From positions 310,001-374,000 of the forward strand of contig NZ_RBEE01000023.1 of assembly GCF_003725795.1 (NCBI RefSeq): DNA of 64,000 nucleotides, written 5' to 3'. Every line of letters starts with the position of its first letter. Position 1 is the stretch's first letter. The translations under genes were made by a program, and so were the position numbers. Positions 1 to 7,114 of the stretch are shown here, in pieces. The notes under the pieces were generated by a model, which saw only the letters and a list, made by a program, of their open reading frames with translations, was not told the DNA's origin and did no database searches. Source of the stretch: Pedobacter jejuensis (GTDB taxonomy: Bacteria; Bacteroidota; Bacteroidia; Sphingobacteriales; Sphingobacteriaceae).

Positions 1-611
1 TAAAAGCAACAGGTCAGATTGGTTCTTTCAAAATTATTTCAGAGAGTGCGGTTGCTGCTGGCGTTCGTAGAATTGAGGCAATTACCGCTGATAAAGCTGA
101 ACAATATTTCTTAGACCAACGTAAGGAACTTGGACATTTGAAAGCTTTGCTAAACGGTTCTAAAGATTTATCAGCATCGGTTCAGGCTTTGATAGATGAA
201 AATGCAAAGCTGAAGAAAGAGATTGAAAAATCTACCTTAGAGCGTGTTAATGTTTTAAAGCATGAAATTGTACATCACGTTAGAGGTATAAATGGCGTAA
301 ACTTAATTGCAAAACACATTGATTTACAAAGTGCTGATGCAGTTAAAAATCTTGCTTTCTCATTAAAAGATATGATTGATAATTTGTTTCTGGTTTTCAC
401 TACAGAAATTGACGGCAAACCTGGAATTACAGTAATGCTGTCTGATGATTTGGTTAAGAAAGGTATGAACGCATCGAACATTGTTCGTGAATTAGGTAAA
501 GAAATTCAAGGTGGTGGTGGTGGTCAGCCGTTTTATGCAACTGCTGGGGGTAAAAATCCTGCTGGTTTGCAAACTGTCTTGGAAAAAGCAGAGGGATTTA
601 TAACAAAGTAA
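1..611 (+). CDS. alaS: Alanyl-tRNA synthetase, C-terminal part (5' truncated by window)
   Basis: The open frame enters from the left edge, with its first complete codon at base 3, and stops at 609-611. About 200 C-terminal residues remain. The N-terminal stretch 'GVRRIEAITADKAE' matches the end of the AlaRS editing (SAD) region. A charged coiled-coil segment follows, then a DHHA1-type C-Ala domain with the Gly-rich 'GGGGGQPFYATAGGK' motif. AlaRS charges tRNA-Ala in the cytoplasm, and the C-Ala domain helps bind tRNA and clear mischarged product. The catalytic domain lies outside the window. A strong hairpin follows the stop. Confidence 0.95.
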   Translation, partial: KATGQIGSFKIISESAVAAGVRRIEAITADKAEQYFLDQRKELGHLKALLNGSKDLSASVQALIDENAKLKKEIEKSTLERVNVLKHEIVHHVRGINGVNLIAKHIDLQSADAVKNLAFSLKDMIDNLFLVFTTEIDGKPGITVMLSDDLVKKGMNASNIVRELGKEIQGGGGGQPFYATAGGKNPAGLQTVLEKAEGFITK

Positions 612-654
612 ATCACTATCAGATATGCTGTTATTTCAAATAAATTAAGCAATA

Positions 655-684
655 AAAAAGAGGCCCTAAAGCCTCTTTTTTTTG
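655..684. terminator. Bidirectional intrinsic terminator
   Basis: The hairpin AAAAAGAGGC-CCTAAA-GCCTCTTTTT is followed by a T run. It lies between the convergent alaS and the secreted-protein gene at 687-1190, and A/T tracts on both sides let it serve both. Confidence 0.85.
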
Positions 685-686
685 TT

Positions 687-1190
687 TTAATGTCTGCCAT
701 GCTTTTCTCTATGTCCTTTTGAGAATAAGCTAGAATTTACTCTTCTATCGTGGTTTCTGTAATCAACACGTTGTGGCTTATAATGATTTCTTGGAGAATT
801 GTATCTAACCGGCCCACGACCGCCATATGATGAACGAATAACATTTACACGATTCGAATATCTTGTACGGTGTGTATTGTAACTGCGGTACGGGCTATTT
901 CCATACACTACTACCTTTCTTCCGTGGTTTAAATTATAGCCACGGTATCTAGCTGGCAAATACCTCGACCTGGTCCAACGGTTACCATTTAAATAAACAA
1001 ACTGCCTTGTCGGCACAGAATAGTAAGATTGAACTTCTGGAAGATAATAATAATTAACATTTTGATACCCTGCCGGAACCCATCTTGGTTGCGTACCAAT
1101 GTTAACATTTAAACTTACTTGAGCATTAGATTGATTAGATGTTAAAGCCACGATACCTACAATCGCGGAGATGATTAATAACTTTTTCAT
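687..1190 (-). CDS. Secreted Tyr-rich protein, tandem paralog A
   Basis: A 167-residue protein with a signal peptide (residues 1-23, ending SNAQ). A conserved block follows, pattern NxNIGxQPxWxPxGYxxVxYYYLPE, then 'QFVYLNGNRW' and 'LPARYRGYNL'. The C-terminal half is Arg/Tyr/His/Asn-rich and ends HGRH. It is one of three tandem paralogs, with 1312-1824 and 1936-2565, and lacks the 'RDSRDxKYYVVKGHP' module of the other two. I recognise the family only as a Bacteroidota secreted protein of unknown function. Export is inferred from the signal peptide; a cell-surface role is a guess. Confidence 0.8.
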   Translation of the reverse strand: MKKLLIISAIVGIVALTSNQSNAQVSLNVNIGTQPRWVPAGYQNVNYYYLPEVQSYYSVPTRQFVYLNGNRWTRSRYLPARYRGYNLNHGRKVVVYGNSPYRSYNTHRTRYSNRVNVIRSSYGGRGPVRYNSPRNHYKPQRVDYRNHDRRVNSSLFSKGHREKHGRH

Positions 1191-1262
1191 AATCGTTTTT
1201 ATTTTGTGTGTACAATTATAAATTCAAACGCTGTGCCAAAATTTGTATTGTAAAAGAGATAT

Positions 1263-1293
1263 AAAAAAAGGGAGTTCCTTTCGAAACTTCCTA
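1263..1293 (-). terminator. Imperfect terminator of paralog B
   Basis: On the minus strand, GGAAGTTTCGAAAGGAACTCCC forms an imperfect hairpin followed by a T run. It follows the stop of the 1312-1824 gene and looks like a mutated copy of the hairpin at 1887-1917. Confidence 0.6.
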
Positions 1294-1311
1294 TAGATAC
1301 TATACTAGGGA

Positions 1312-1824
1312 TTAGTGTTTCCCTTTACCATTTCCGTGGCCTTTTCCGTTATTTCCGTTTCCATTGTTTCCTTTACCATAGATTTTTTTAGCTTGGCCAG
1401 GAGGCATTCCATGTGGATGACCTTTCACGACATAGTATTTACTATCACGGCTATCTCTAATAACCAACTGACCTTTATTGCCTTTAAATTTTCCGTATTT
1501 TACTTTGTCATTTTTAAAGTTTAAATAAGGCTTTGGAGAATTAATTACAACTTTATACCCATTGTATAAATCATAATTTCCATATCTAGCTGGTAAACTA
1601 TTTGCAAAAACCCAATCGTTTCCATTCAAGTAAACAAATTGCCTTTTGGGAACATAATAATAGCTTTCTACATCAGGAAGATAGTAGTAATCTACATGAT
1701 CATAACCTGTAGGACCCCATAATGGTTGTGAACCAATATTAACATTCACATTTAATTGAGCCTTAGCTGGCATGCTGAATAATGAAACCATCATTACTGC
1801 AGCCATTAAAAATAATTTTTTCAT
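1312..1824 (-). CDS. Secreted Tyr-rich protein, tandem paralog B
   Basis: 170 residues. The signal peptide is residues 1-22 (ending AKAQ). The shared block reads 'NVNIGSQPLWGPTGYDHVDYYY', then 'LPDVESYYYVPKRQFVYLNG' and 'LPARYGNYDLYNGYKVV'. It also has the module 'RDSRDSKYYVVKGHPHGMPPG' and a low-complexity Asn/Gly/Lys tail ending GKGKH. It is closer to 1936-2565 than to 687-1190. The tail may be a flexible cationic linker that binds wall or polysaccharide, but this is inference. Function is unknown. Confidence 0.8.
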   Translation of the reverse strand: MKKLFLMAAVMMVSLFSMPAKAQLNVNVNIGSQPLWGPTGYDHVDYYYLPDVESYYYVPKRQFVYLNGNDWVFANSLPARYGNYDLYNGYKVVINSPKPYLNFKNDKVKYGKFKGNKGQLVIRDSRDSKYYVVKGHPHGMPPGQAKKIYGKGNNGNGNNGKGHGNGKGKH

Positions 1825-1886
1825 AATCGATTTAATTCGGGTGTTGATTTATCTAAATCCAAATCTCATGCCAGAAAATTAAAATA

Positions 1887-1917
1887 AAAAAGGGAGTTTC
1901 TTTCGAAACTCCCTTTA
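1887..1917 (-). terminator. Terminator of paralog C
   Basis: A near-perfect hairpin AAAGGGAGTTTC-TTTC-GAAACTCCCTTT, with a T-rich tract on the minus-strand 3' side, sits between paralogs C and B. Each copy therefore seems to be its own transcription unit. Confidence 0.8.
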
Positions 1918-1935
1918 CCACAACTAATTATATTA

Positions 1936-2565
1936 CTAATGACGGCCATTACCTTTTTCACCACCTCTTTCAGGACGATTATTTTCACCTTTGCTATTAT
2001 TTACGCCTCTGTTATCATTTCTAGGTACAACTCTACCAATATTTGGAGTTGGTCTTGAGTTTTGATTAACCCTTACAACAGTTTTTTGTGTACGGCTAGG
2101 TCGGTTATTATTGTTATTTATTACCACCGTTTTGTTGCTGTTATAGTTTGGATGTCCCTTAACCACGTAATATTTCGCATCACGACTATCTCTAATTAAG
2201 GCTTGACGACCATTGTAATTTTTAAATTTACTATACTTTGTAACGTAAACATTGTTTCTTAAATAGGGTCTTGGTTCGTTTACAACAACTTTATATGAGT
2301 TGTATAAATCGAAATTACCATATTGAGCAGGTAAACTATTTACCCAAACCCAACGGCCGCCATTTGAATAAATGTACTGTCCAGATGGAACATAATAATA
2401 AGCATTGATATCCGGGAAGTAATAATAATCCACATGGTTATAGCCTGTTGGTCCCCAAACTGGTTGTGAGCCAATATTTATATTTAAGCTAACTTGTGCT
2501 TTCGCATTGTTAATGCTGAATAATGAAACCATCAGAATTGCAGCAAATAGAAATAACTTTTTCAT
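1936..2565 (-). CDS. Secreted Tyr-rich protein, tandem paralog C
   Basis: 209 residues, the longest of the three paralogs. The signal peptide is residues 1-24 (ending AKAQ). Next come 'INIGSQPVWGPTGYNHVDYYY', the 'VPSGQYIYSNGGRWVW' segment, 'LPAQYGNFDLYNSYKVVV' and the 'RDSRDAKYYVVKGHPNY' module. An Asn/Arg/Pro-rich disordered tail ends in GNGRH. The first 140 residues align well with paralog B, so the genes arose by tandem duplication and the tails diverged. Secreted or surface location is inferred; the molecular role is unknown. Confidence 0.8.
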   Translation of the reverse strand: MKKLFLFAAILMVSLFSINNAKAQVSLNINIGSQPVWGPTGYNHVDYYYFPDINAYYYVPSGQYIYSNGGRWVWVNSLPAQYGNFDLYNSYKVVVNEPRPYLRNNVYVTKYSKFKNYNGRQALIRDSRDAKYYVVKGHPNYNSNKTVVINNNNNRPSRTQKTVVRVNQNSRPTPNIGRVVPRNDNRGVNNSKGENNRPERGGEKGNGRH

Positions 2566-2748
2566 AATCTTAATTTTGTTTTAATTTTCATGAAGCGAAC
2601 ATTAGCTGTGTGTTGTAACTTGTGATTAGCCAATGAAGATTGCATAACGTTTTTAAATTAAAGGTTTCTTTTGTGTGTTAATTATTGAAATAGACAGAAC
2701 CATTACATAGTAGTTTAATGGAGGCAATTCGTTTTAACATTCTTTAAC

Positions 2749-2756
2749 TATATTTG
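2749..2756 (+). promoter_or_regulatory. -7 box of gatB promoter (TATATTTG)
   Basis: A perfect match to the Bacteroidota -7 consensus TAnnTTTG, 32 bases before the gatB ATG. No convincing -33 TTG is visible at the usual spacing. Confidence 0.6.
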
Positions 2757-2788
2757 CGAGCGCAATACATCAAAGGCATCATTTTTAT

Positions 2789-4246
2789 ATGAGTTTAGGT
2801 ACAAACCAAAACAATTACGAACTCGTTTCAGGACTGGAAATTCATGTTCAGTTAAATACCAATACCAAAATATTCTCTGCTGATAGTGCATCTTTCGGTG
2901 CTTTACCCAATCAAAATATATCTACCGTTTCTCTGGCTTTACCTGGTGCTTTACCAAAATTGAATAAAGAAGTAGTAGCTAAAGCGATTCGAATTGGCTT
3001 AGCTTTAAACTGTACTATCAATCAAATTAATCACTTCGATAGGAAAAATTATTTCTATGCTGATTTGCCAAAAGGCTATCAAATTACGCAAGATAATCAG
3101 CCAATTTGTATCAATGGATTTTTAGAAGTCGAACTTGCTAATGGTTCTACAAAAAAAATCGGAATCAACAGAATTCATTTAGAAGAAGATGCCGGCAAAA
3201 GCATACACGACCAGGATGAAAATTATTCTTTAGTTGATTTAAACCGTGCTGGAGTTCCTTTGATAGAAATTGTGACTGAACCTGATATCCGCAGTGCGGA
3301 AGAGGCATCGGCTTTACTAAGTGAGATTAGAAAACTTGTGCGCCACTTAGATGTAAGCGATGGCAATATGGAAGAGGGCAGTTTGCGTTGCGATGCAAAC
3401 ATCTCCATCCGTAAAAATGGAACAACTGAATTCGGAACGCGTTGTGAAGTGAAAAACCTAAATTCCATGCGTAACGTACGTAGGGCTATGGATTTTGAAT
3501 TCGGCAGACAAGTTGAGGTGATTAGCAATGGTGGAACAATTGTTCAAAGTACGCTAAATTTCGATGCAGATAAGGGTACAACATCGCCAATGCGAACCAA
3601 AGAAGAAGCAAACGATTATCGCTATTTTTCTGATCCGGATTTGCAACCCATTTATATTTCTAATGAATGGTTAGCAGAAATTAAATCAGCTATGCCCGCT
3701 TTACCAAATGAAATTTCCAAACAAATGGTAGAAGAGTTTGGTATCAGCAAAGCTGATGCAACACTATTCGCAGAAGATTTGGACTTGCTGAATTACTTTA
3801 ATCAGGCAATGCCAATTGTAAACCATAAGAAAACCTTGATTAATTGGTTAATTGGTCCAATTAGAGCTGTTTTAAGTGAGAAAGGTATTGCCATCAGCAA
3901 TTATAAGGTTTCACCAAAGCAATTGGCTGTTGCCATTAATTTAGTTGATGATAAAAAAATCACCCAGCAAATAGCCATACAACAACTCTTACCTGCTGTA
4001 GAAGAACATGAAAATGGTGATGTAGCGGCTTTGGCGCAATCCATGAATTTACTTATCTCAGAAAATACTGACGAACTAGGTGGCTTTATTGATGATGTAT
4101 TGAATAAATATCCTCAACAAGTCGAGGCTTATAAAAAAGGTAAAAAAGGCGTTTTAGGTTTGTTTGTCGGCGATGTAATGAAGCTGGCTAAAGGTAAAGC
4201 CGATGCTAAAAAATTAAATGAATTGATACTAGAAAAACTAAAATAA
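2789..4246 (+). CDS. gatB: Asp-tRNA(Asn)/Glu-tRNA(Gln) amidotransferase subunit B
   Basis: 485 residues, full length for GatB. The N-terminal 'SGLEIHVQL' and the signature 'DLNRAGVPLIEIVTEPD' mark the kinase-like catalytic cradle. A C-terminal helical YqeY/GatB domain binds tRNA. In the GatCAB complex, GatB activates mischarged Glu-tRNA(Gln) or Asp-tRNA(Asn) with ATP, and ammonia from GatA completes amidation. gatA and gatC are not in this window, which is common in Bacteroidota. The stop overlaps the next ATG by one base (TAATG), so the TlpA-like gene is probably translationally coupled. Confidence 0.97.
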   Translation: MSLGTNQNNYELVSGLEIHVQLNTNTKIFSADSASFGALPNQNISTVSLALPGALPKLNKEVVAKAIRIGLALNCTINQINHFDRKNYFYADLPKGYQITQDNQPICINGFLEVELANGSTKKIGINRIHLEEDAGKSIHDQDENYSLVDLNRAGVPLIEIVTEPDIRSAEEASALLSEIRKLVRHLDVSDGNMEEGSLRCDANISIRKNGTTEFGTRCEVKNLNSMRNVRRAMDFEFGRQVEVISNGGTIVQSTLNFDADKGTTSPMRTKEEANDYRYFSDPDLQPIYISNEWLAEIKSAMPALPNEISKQMVEEFGISKADATLFAEDLDLLNYFNQAMPIVNHKKTLINWLIGPIRAVLSEKGIAISNYKVSPKQLAVAINLVDDKKITQQIAIQQLLPAVEEHENGDVAALAQSMNLLISENTDELGGFIDDVLNKYPQQVEAYKKGKKGVLGLFVGDVMKLAKGKADAKKLNELILEKLK

Positions 4247-5358
4247 TGAGATTGAAAAACTTAAGCCTTATCGTATTAATCGCGATTGCTTTCACCGCTT
4301 GTAAACCAAAAGATAACTTTACTATTGACGGGACCTTCCAAAATCCGGGTGCGGAGAAGAAGGTATTTTTATATGGAATGCAAAGCAGCCAAATGGTTGC
4401 AATCGATTCTACTAACTTATCAGAAAAGGGCGAGTTCAAATTTATCCGTAAAACGCCATCAGTCGATTTTTTCCGTGTATCTGTTGGCAATCACGAATTT
4501 ATGCTTATTGCAAAAAATGGTGATGAAATTAAATTAGAGGCTGATTTAGCCGATAAAACTATGGCTTACAAAATTTCTGGTGCTAACGAAGTAGAGAAAT
4601 TATCTGAGTTAAACGCTATCAGAAACAATTTTGCCAAACAAGTAGAAAAATTGCAAGCAGATTTCGAGTCGAAAGTTGCTACCCAACCTCAAAACAGAGC
4701 AGCAATTTTAGAACAAATGAAACCTCAATACGAGTCTTACATCAATCAATTGAATGCTCAAATTATAAAATTCGCGAAAGATAATAAAGGTACCCTGGCA
4801 AGTTTTTATGCAATGAACACTTTGAGTCCGCAAGAATTTGAGGCTGAATTGGTAAAATTTGCTGATGAGGTTAAAGAGGAAATTAAAGGAAATGCTACTG
4901 TAGATACTTTTGTAAAACAAATGGCTTTGCTAAAAACGGTTCAAGTAGGGCAGGTTGCTCCATCATTTACAATAAACACAGCCGATGGAAAACCGGTAAA
5001 CTTATCAGATTACAAAGGGAAATATGTTTTGGTCGATTTTTGGGCATCTTGGTGTCAACCTTGTCGCCAGGAAAACCCAAATGTGGTGAAAGTTTACAAC
5101 AAGTATAAAACCAAAAACTTCGATATTTTAGGTATTTCTTTAGATACGGACAAAGCTGCCTGGTTAGGTGCTATAAAAGCTGATGGACTGATGTGGACAC
5201 AGGTTTCAGAATTGAAAGATTTTAATGGAGAAACGGTTAAGAGATATCAGGTTCAGGCAATTCCAACTTCATACCTTGTTGACCCAACAGGTAAAATCGC
5301 TGCAAAAAACCTTCGTGGTGATGAATTGGAAGCATTTTTAGCAAAAACGTTACGATAA
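4246..5358 (+). CDS. TlpA-like thiol-disulfide lipoprotein with DUF4369-type N-terminus
   Basis: 370 residues. A lipoprotein signal peptide has its lipobox at 'AFTAC', Cys at about residue 19. Residues ~25-120 look like the DUF4369 beta domain that often precedes thioredoxin folds in Bacteroidota. A helical spacer follows, and from ~235 a TlpA/AhpC-TSA domain with the redox motif W-C270-Q-P-C273. The cis-Pro region is 'QAIPTSYLVD'. It probably reduces disulfides in envelope proteins, for example in cytochrome maturation. It is coupled to gatB by a one-base overlap, though no functional link is obvious. Specific substrate unknown. Confidence 0.9.
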   Translation: MRLKNLSLIVLIAIAFTACKPKDNFTIDGTFQNPGAEKKVFLYGMQSSQMVAIDSTNLSEKGEFKFIRKTPSVDFFRVSVGNHEFMLIAKNGDEIKLEADLADKTMAYKISGANEVEKLSELNAIRNNFAKQVEKLQADFESKVATQPQNRAAILEQMKPQYESYINQLNAQIIKFAKDNKGTLASFYAMNTLSPQEFEAELVKFADEVKEEIKGNATVDTFVKQMALLKTVQVGQVAPSFTINTADGKPVNLSDYKGKYVLVDFWASWCQPCRQENPNVVKVYNKYKTKNFDILGISLDTDKAAWLGAIKADGLMWTQVSELKDFNGETVKRYQVQAIPTSYLVDPTGKIAAKNLRGDELEAFLAKTLR

Positions 5359-5437
5359 AAGAAACTCAATGTTAAACTAATTTAAGTCGTTAACAATTTC
5401 TTAACTTAGTGTTAACTGAAAATTACATCAGAGACAC

Positions 5438-5445
5438 TACTTTCG
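5438..5445 (+). promoter_or_regulatory. -7 box of response-regulator promoter (TACTTTCG)
   Basis: A one-mismatch variant (TAnnTTCG) of the Bacteroidota -7 consensus, 16 bases before the regulator ATG. Confidence 0.45.
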
Positions 5446-5461
5446 TAACAAATATTTAACT

Positions 5462-6151
5462 ATGAACAACGCAGGTCAGAAAATATTAATTGTTGATGAT
5501 GAACCAGATATTCTGGAATTGATAGAATATAACCTTAAAAAGGAAGGCTACCAAGTTTTCACTGCATCAAACGGCCAAGAGGGAATTACGGTTGCCAAAA
5601 AGGTTCATCCCGATTTAATAATTCTGGATATTATGATGCCAAAAATGGACGGAATTGAGGCTTGCCGCTTAATGAGGGCAATTCCTGAATTCAAAAATAC
5701 ATTTATGGTTTTCTTAACTGCCAGGAGCGAAGAGTATTCTGAAATTGCTGGTTTTAATGTTGGTGCTGATGATTACATCGCAAAACCTATTAAACCTAGA
5801 GCCTTAATCAGCCGTATAAATGCTATTTTAAGAAGAAACACAAGCTCAGAAGAAGTATCTGAAAATAAATTAGAAATTGGCGATTTAGTTATCGACCGCG
5901 AGGCCTATTTGGTTTTTCAAGGCGGTAACAAAGTGGTTTTGGCTAAAAAAGAATTCGAATTGTTGTATCTCTTAGCTTCTAAACCCGGTAAAGTTTACAC
6001 ACGCGAATCGATTCTTAAAAATATTTGGGAAGATTCAGTTGTGGTAACAAACCGTACAATCGATGTTCATATTCGTAAACTACGTGAAAAATTAGGCGAA
6101 ACTTATGTGTCAACGGTTAAAGGAGTTGGTTATAAGTTTGAGCTATCTTAA
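5462..6151 (+). CDS. OmpR/PhoB-family response regulator
   Basis: 229 residues. The receiver domain (~6-122) has acidic residues D12 and D13, phosphoacceptor D56 in 'LDIMMP', T86 and K108 in the 'KP' motif. The C-terminal winged-helix DNA-binding domain (~130-229) contains 'KEFELLYLLASKPGKVYTRE' and ends 'RTIDVHIRKLREKLG...GVGYKF'. It is an orphan here, with no histidine kinase adjacent. The 'AFMVFLTARSEE' type receiver and short linker resemble the PhoB/RprY-type regulators of Bacteroidota, but the signal cannot be read from the sequence. A terminator follows. Confidence 0.93.
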   Translation: MNNAGQKILIVDDEPDILELIEYNLKKEGYQVFTASNGQEGITVAKKVHPDLIILDIMMPKMDGIEACRLMRAIPEFKNTFMVFLTARSEEYSEIAGFNVGADDYIAKPIKPRALISRINAILRRNTSSEEVSENKLEIGDLVIDREAYLVFQGGNKVVLAKKEFELLYLLASKPGKVYTRESILKNIWEDSVVVTNRTIDVHIRKLREKLGETYVSTVKGVGYKFELS

Positions 6152-6195
6152 AAGATTATTAAAGGATTAACTCAACATACTTTTACAAAGTAATT

Positions 6196-6231
6196 AACAC
6201 AGATTTTTGAAAATTAATCTGTGTTTTTTTA
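6196..6231 (+). terminator. Intrinsic terminator after response regulator
   Basis: The hairpin AACACAGATT...AATCTGTGTT is followed by seven T residues. Confidence 0.85.
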
Positions 6232-6261
6232 TGTATTATTTTTTCAAGGCTAATGAAATAA

Positions 6262-6978
6262 TTACAAATAAACATTTGGCATAATTTCCCAAGCCCAAGG
6301 CTTTTTAAATGTTTTAAAAGTTCTTAATTGCGAAAAATATAAAACTTCACTGGTTCTTTGATTAGAAATATCTCGTTTGTGCAAATTGCCTACCGTTGTA
6401 AATAATTCTCTGGTTTTAAAATCGTAAACCCGTTCAGTCATATCCCCTGTATTTTGATTGAAATAGAGATTTATGGCACTAGTTAAAAACCAATCTTTGT
6501 TCTCGAATTTAAAAGTATAACCAAGCTCCCAACGCCATTCTGCACCACCTTGAAATCTCAAATACAATTGCTGGTCTTTTATTGCAATGCGCTGCAATGG
6601 GTCACCAAGCTTACCACCTTCTTCAGAACGTAAAATAAAATCATTATTTTGAGCTGATAAGAGATAAGCTCCGGTTGATTTATCTTTAAAATAAATCGCT
6701 AAAATTCGGGGCTTTTGGGTTTCCTTTATAATTTCTGTGTTATTATCGCCGTAGGTTCGGGTTTCATCAGTAATTTTATCCGATTCGAAAACCATCGCTA
6801 AGTCATTAACGCCATCATCATTTAAATCGCCATTTGCGGTTTCTATAATAGTCCAATTGGCAGGCGTAAGTTGCGCTTGAGATAAACCCTGTGCGTTAAT
6901 TTTAGGAAATATGAATGGTTTTTGAGCAAAAGAAGACTCACAAAAAATTAACAATAAAAAGGATAAGAAAAATTTCAT
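6262..6978 (-). CDS. Secreted hypothetical protein
   Basis: 238 residues with a signal peptide (1-18, 'SSFAQ'). The segment 'GDLNDDGVNDLAMVFE' resembles a Ca-binding FG-GAP/dockerin-like Asp loop. Later segments are beta-rich, with Trp/Tyr motifs such as 'FQGGAEWRWELGYTFKF'. Similar proteins in Bacteroidota are annotated only as hypothetical. It is probably an exported single-domain beta protein. It stands alone, convergent with the regulator at 5462-6151 and divergent from the radical SAM gene. Function unknown. Confidence 0.75.
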   Translation of the reverse strand: MKFFLSFLLLIFCESSFAQKPFIFPKINAQGLSQAQLTPANWTIIETANGDLNDDGVNDLAMVFESDKITDETRTYGDNNTEIIKETQKPRILAIYFKDKSTGAYLLSAQNNDFILRSEEGGKLGDPLQRIAIKDQQLYLRFQGGAEWRWELGYTFKFENKDWFLTSAINLYFNQNTGDMTERVYDFKTRELFTTVGNLHKRDISNQRTSEVLYFSQLRTFKTFKKPWAWEIMPNVYL

Positions 6979-7089
6979 TCAATACACGGCGTTGATGTAC
7001 TTATACAACGTGATTATCGAATATTTAGTTTAGCTAAATAATATCATGCTTGGGAATTCAATTGCGACCTTTAAGTCTTAAAATTCCCG

Positions 7090-7097
7090 TACTTTTG
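7090..7097 (+). promoter_or_regulatory. -7 box of radical SAM gene promoter (TACTTTTG)
   Basis: Perfect TAnnTTTG, 17 bases before the TTG start codon. This short spacing argues against a longer N-terminus. A TTG lies 25 bases upstream, longer than the ideal spacing. Confidence 0.55.
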
Positions 7098-7114
7098 TAT
7101 TTTAAATATTCCTT

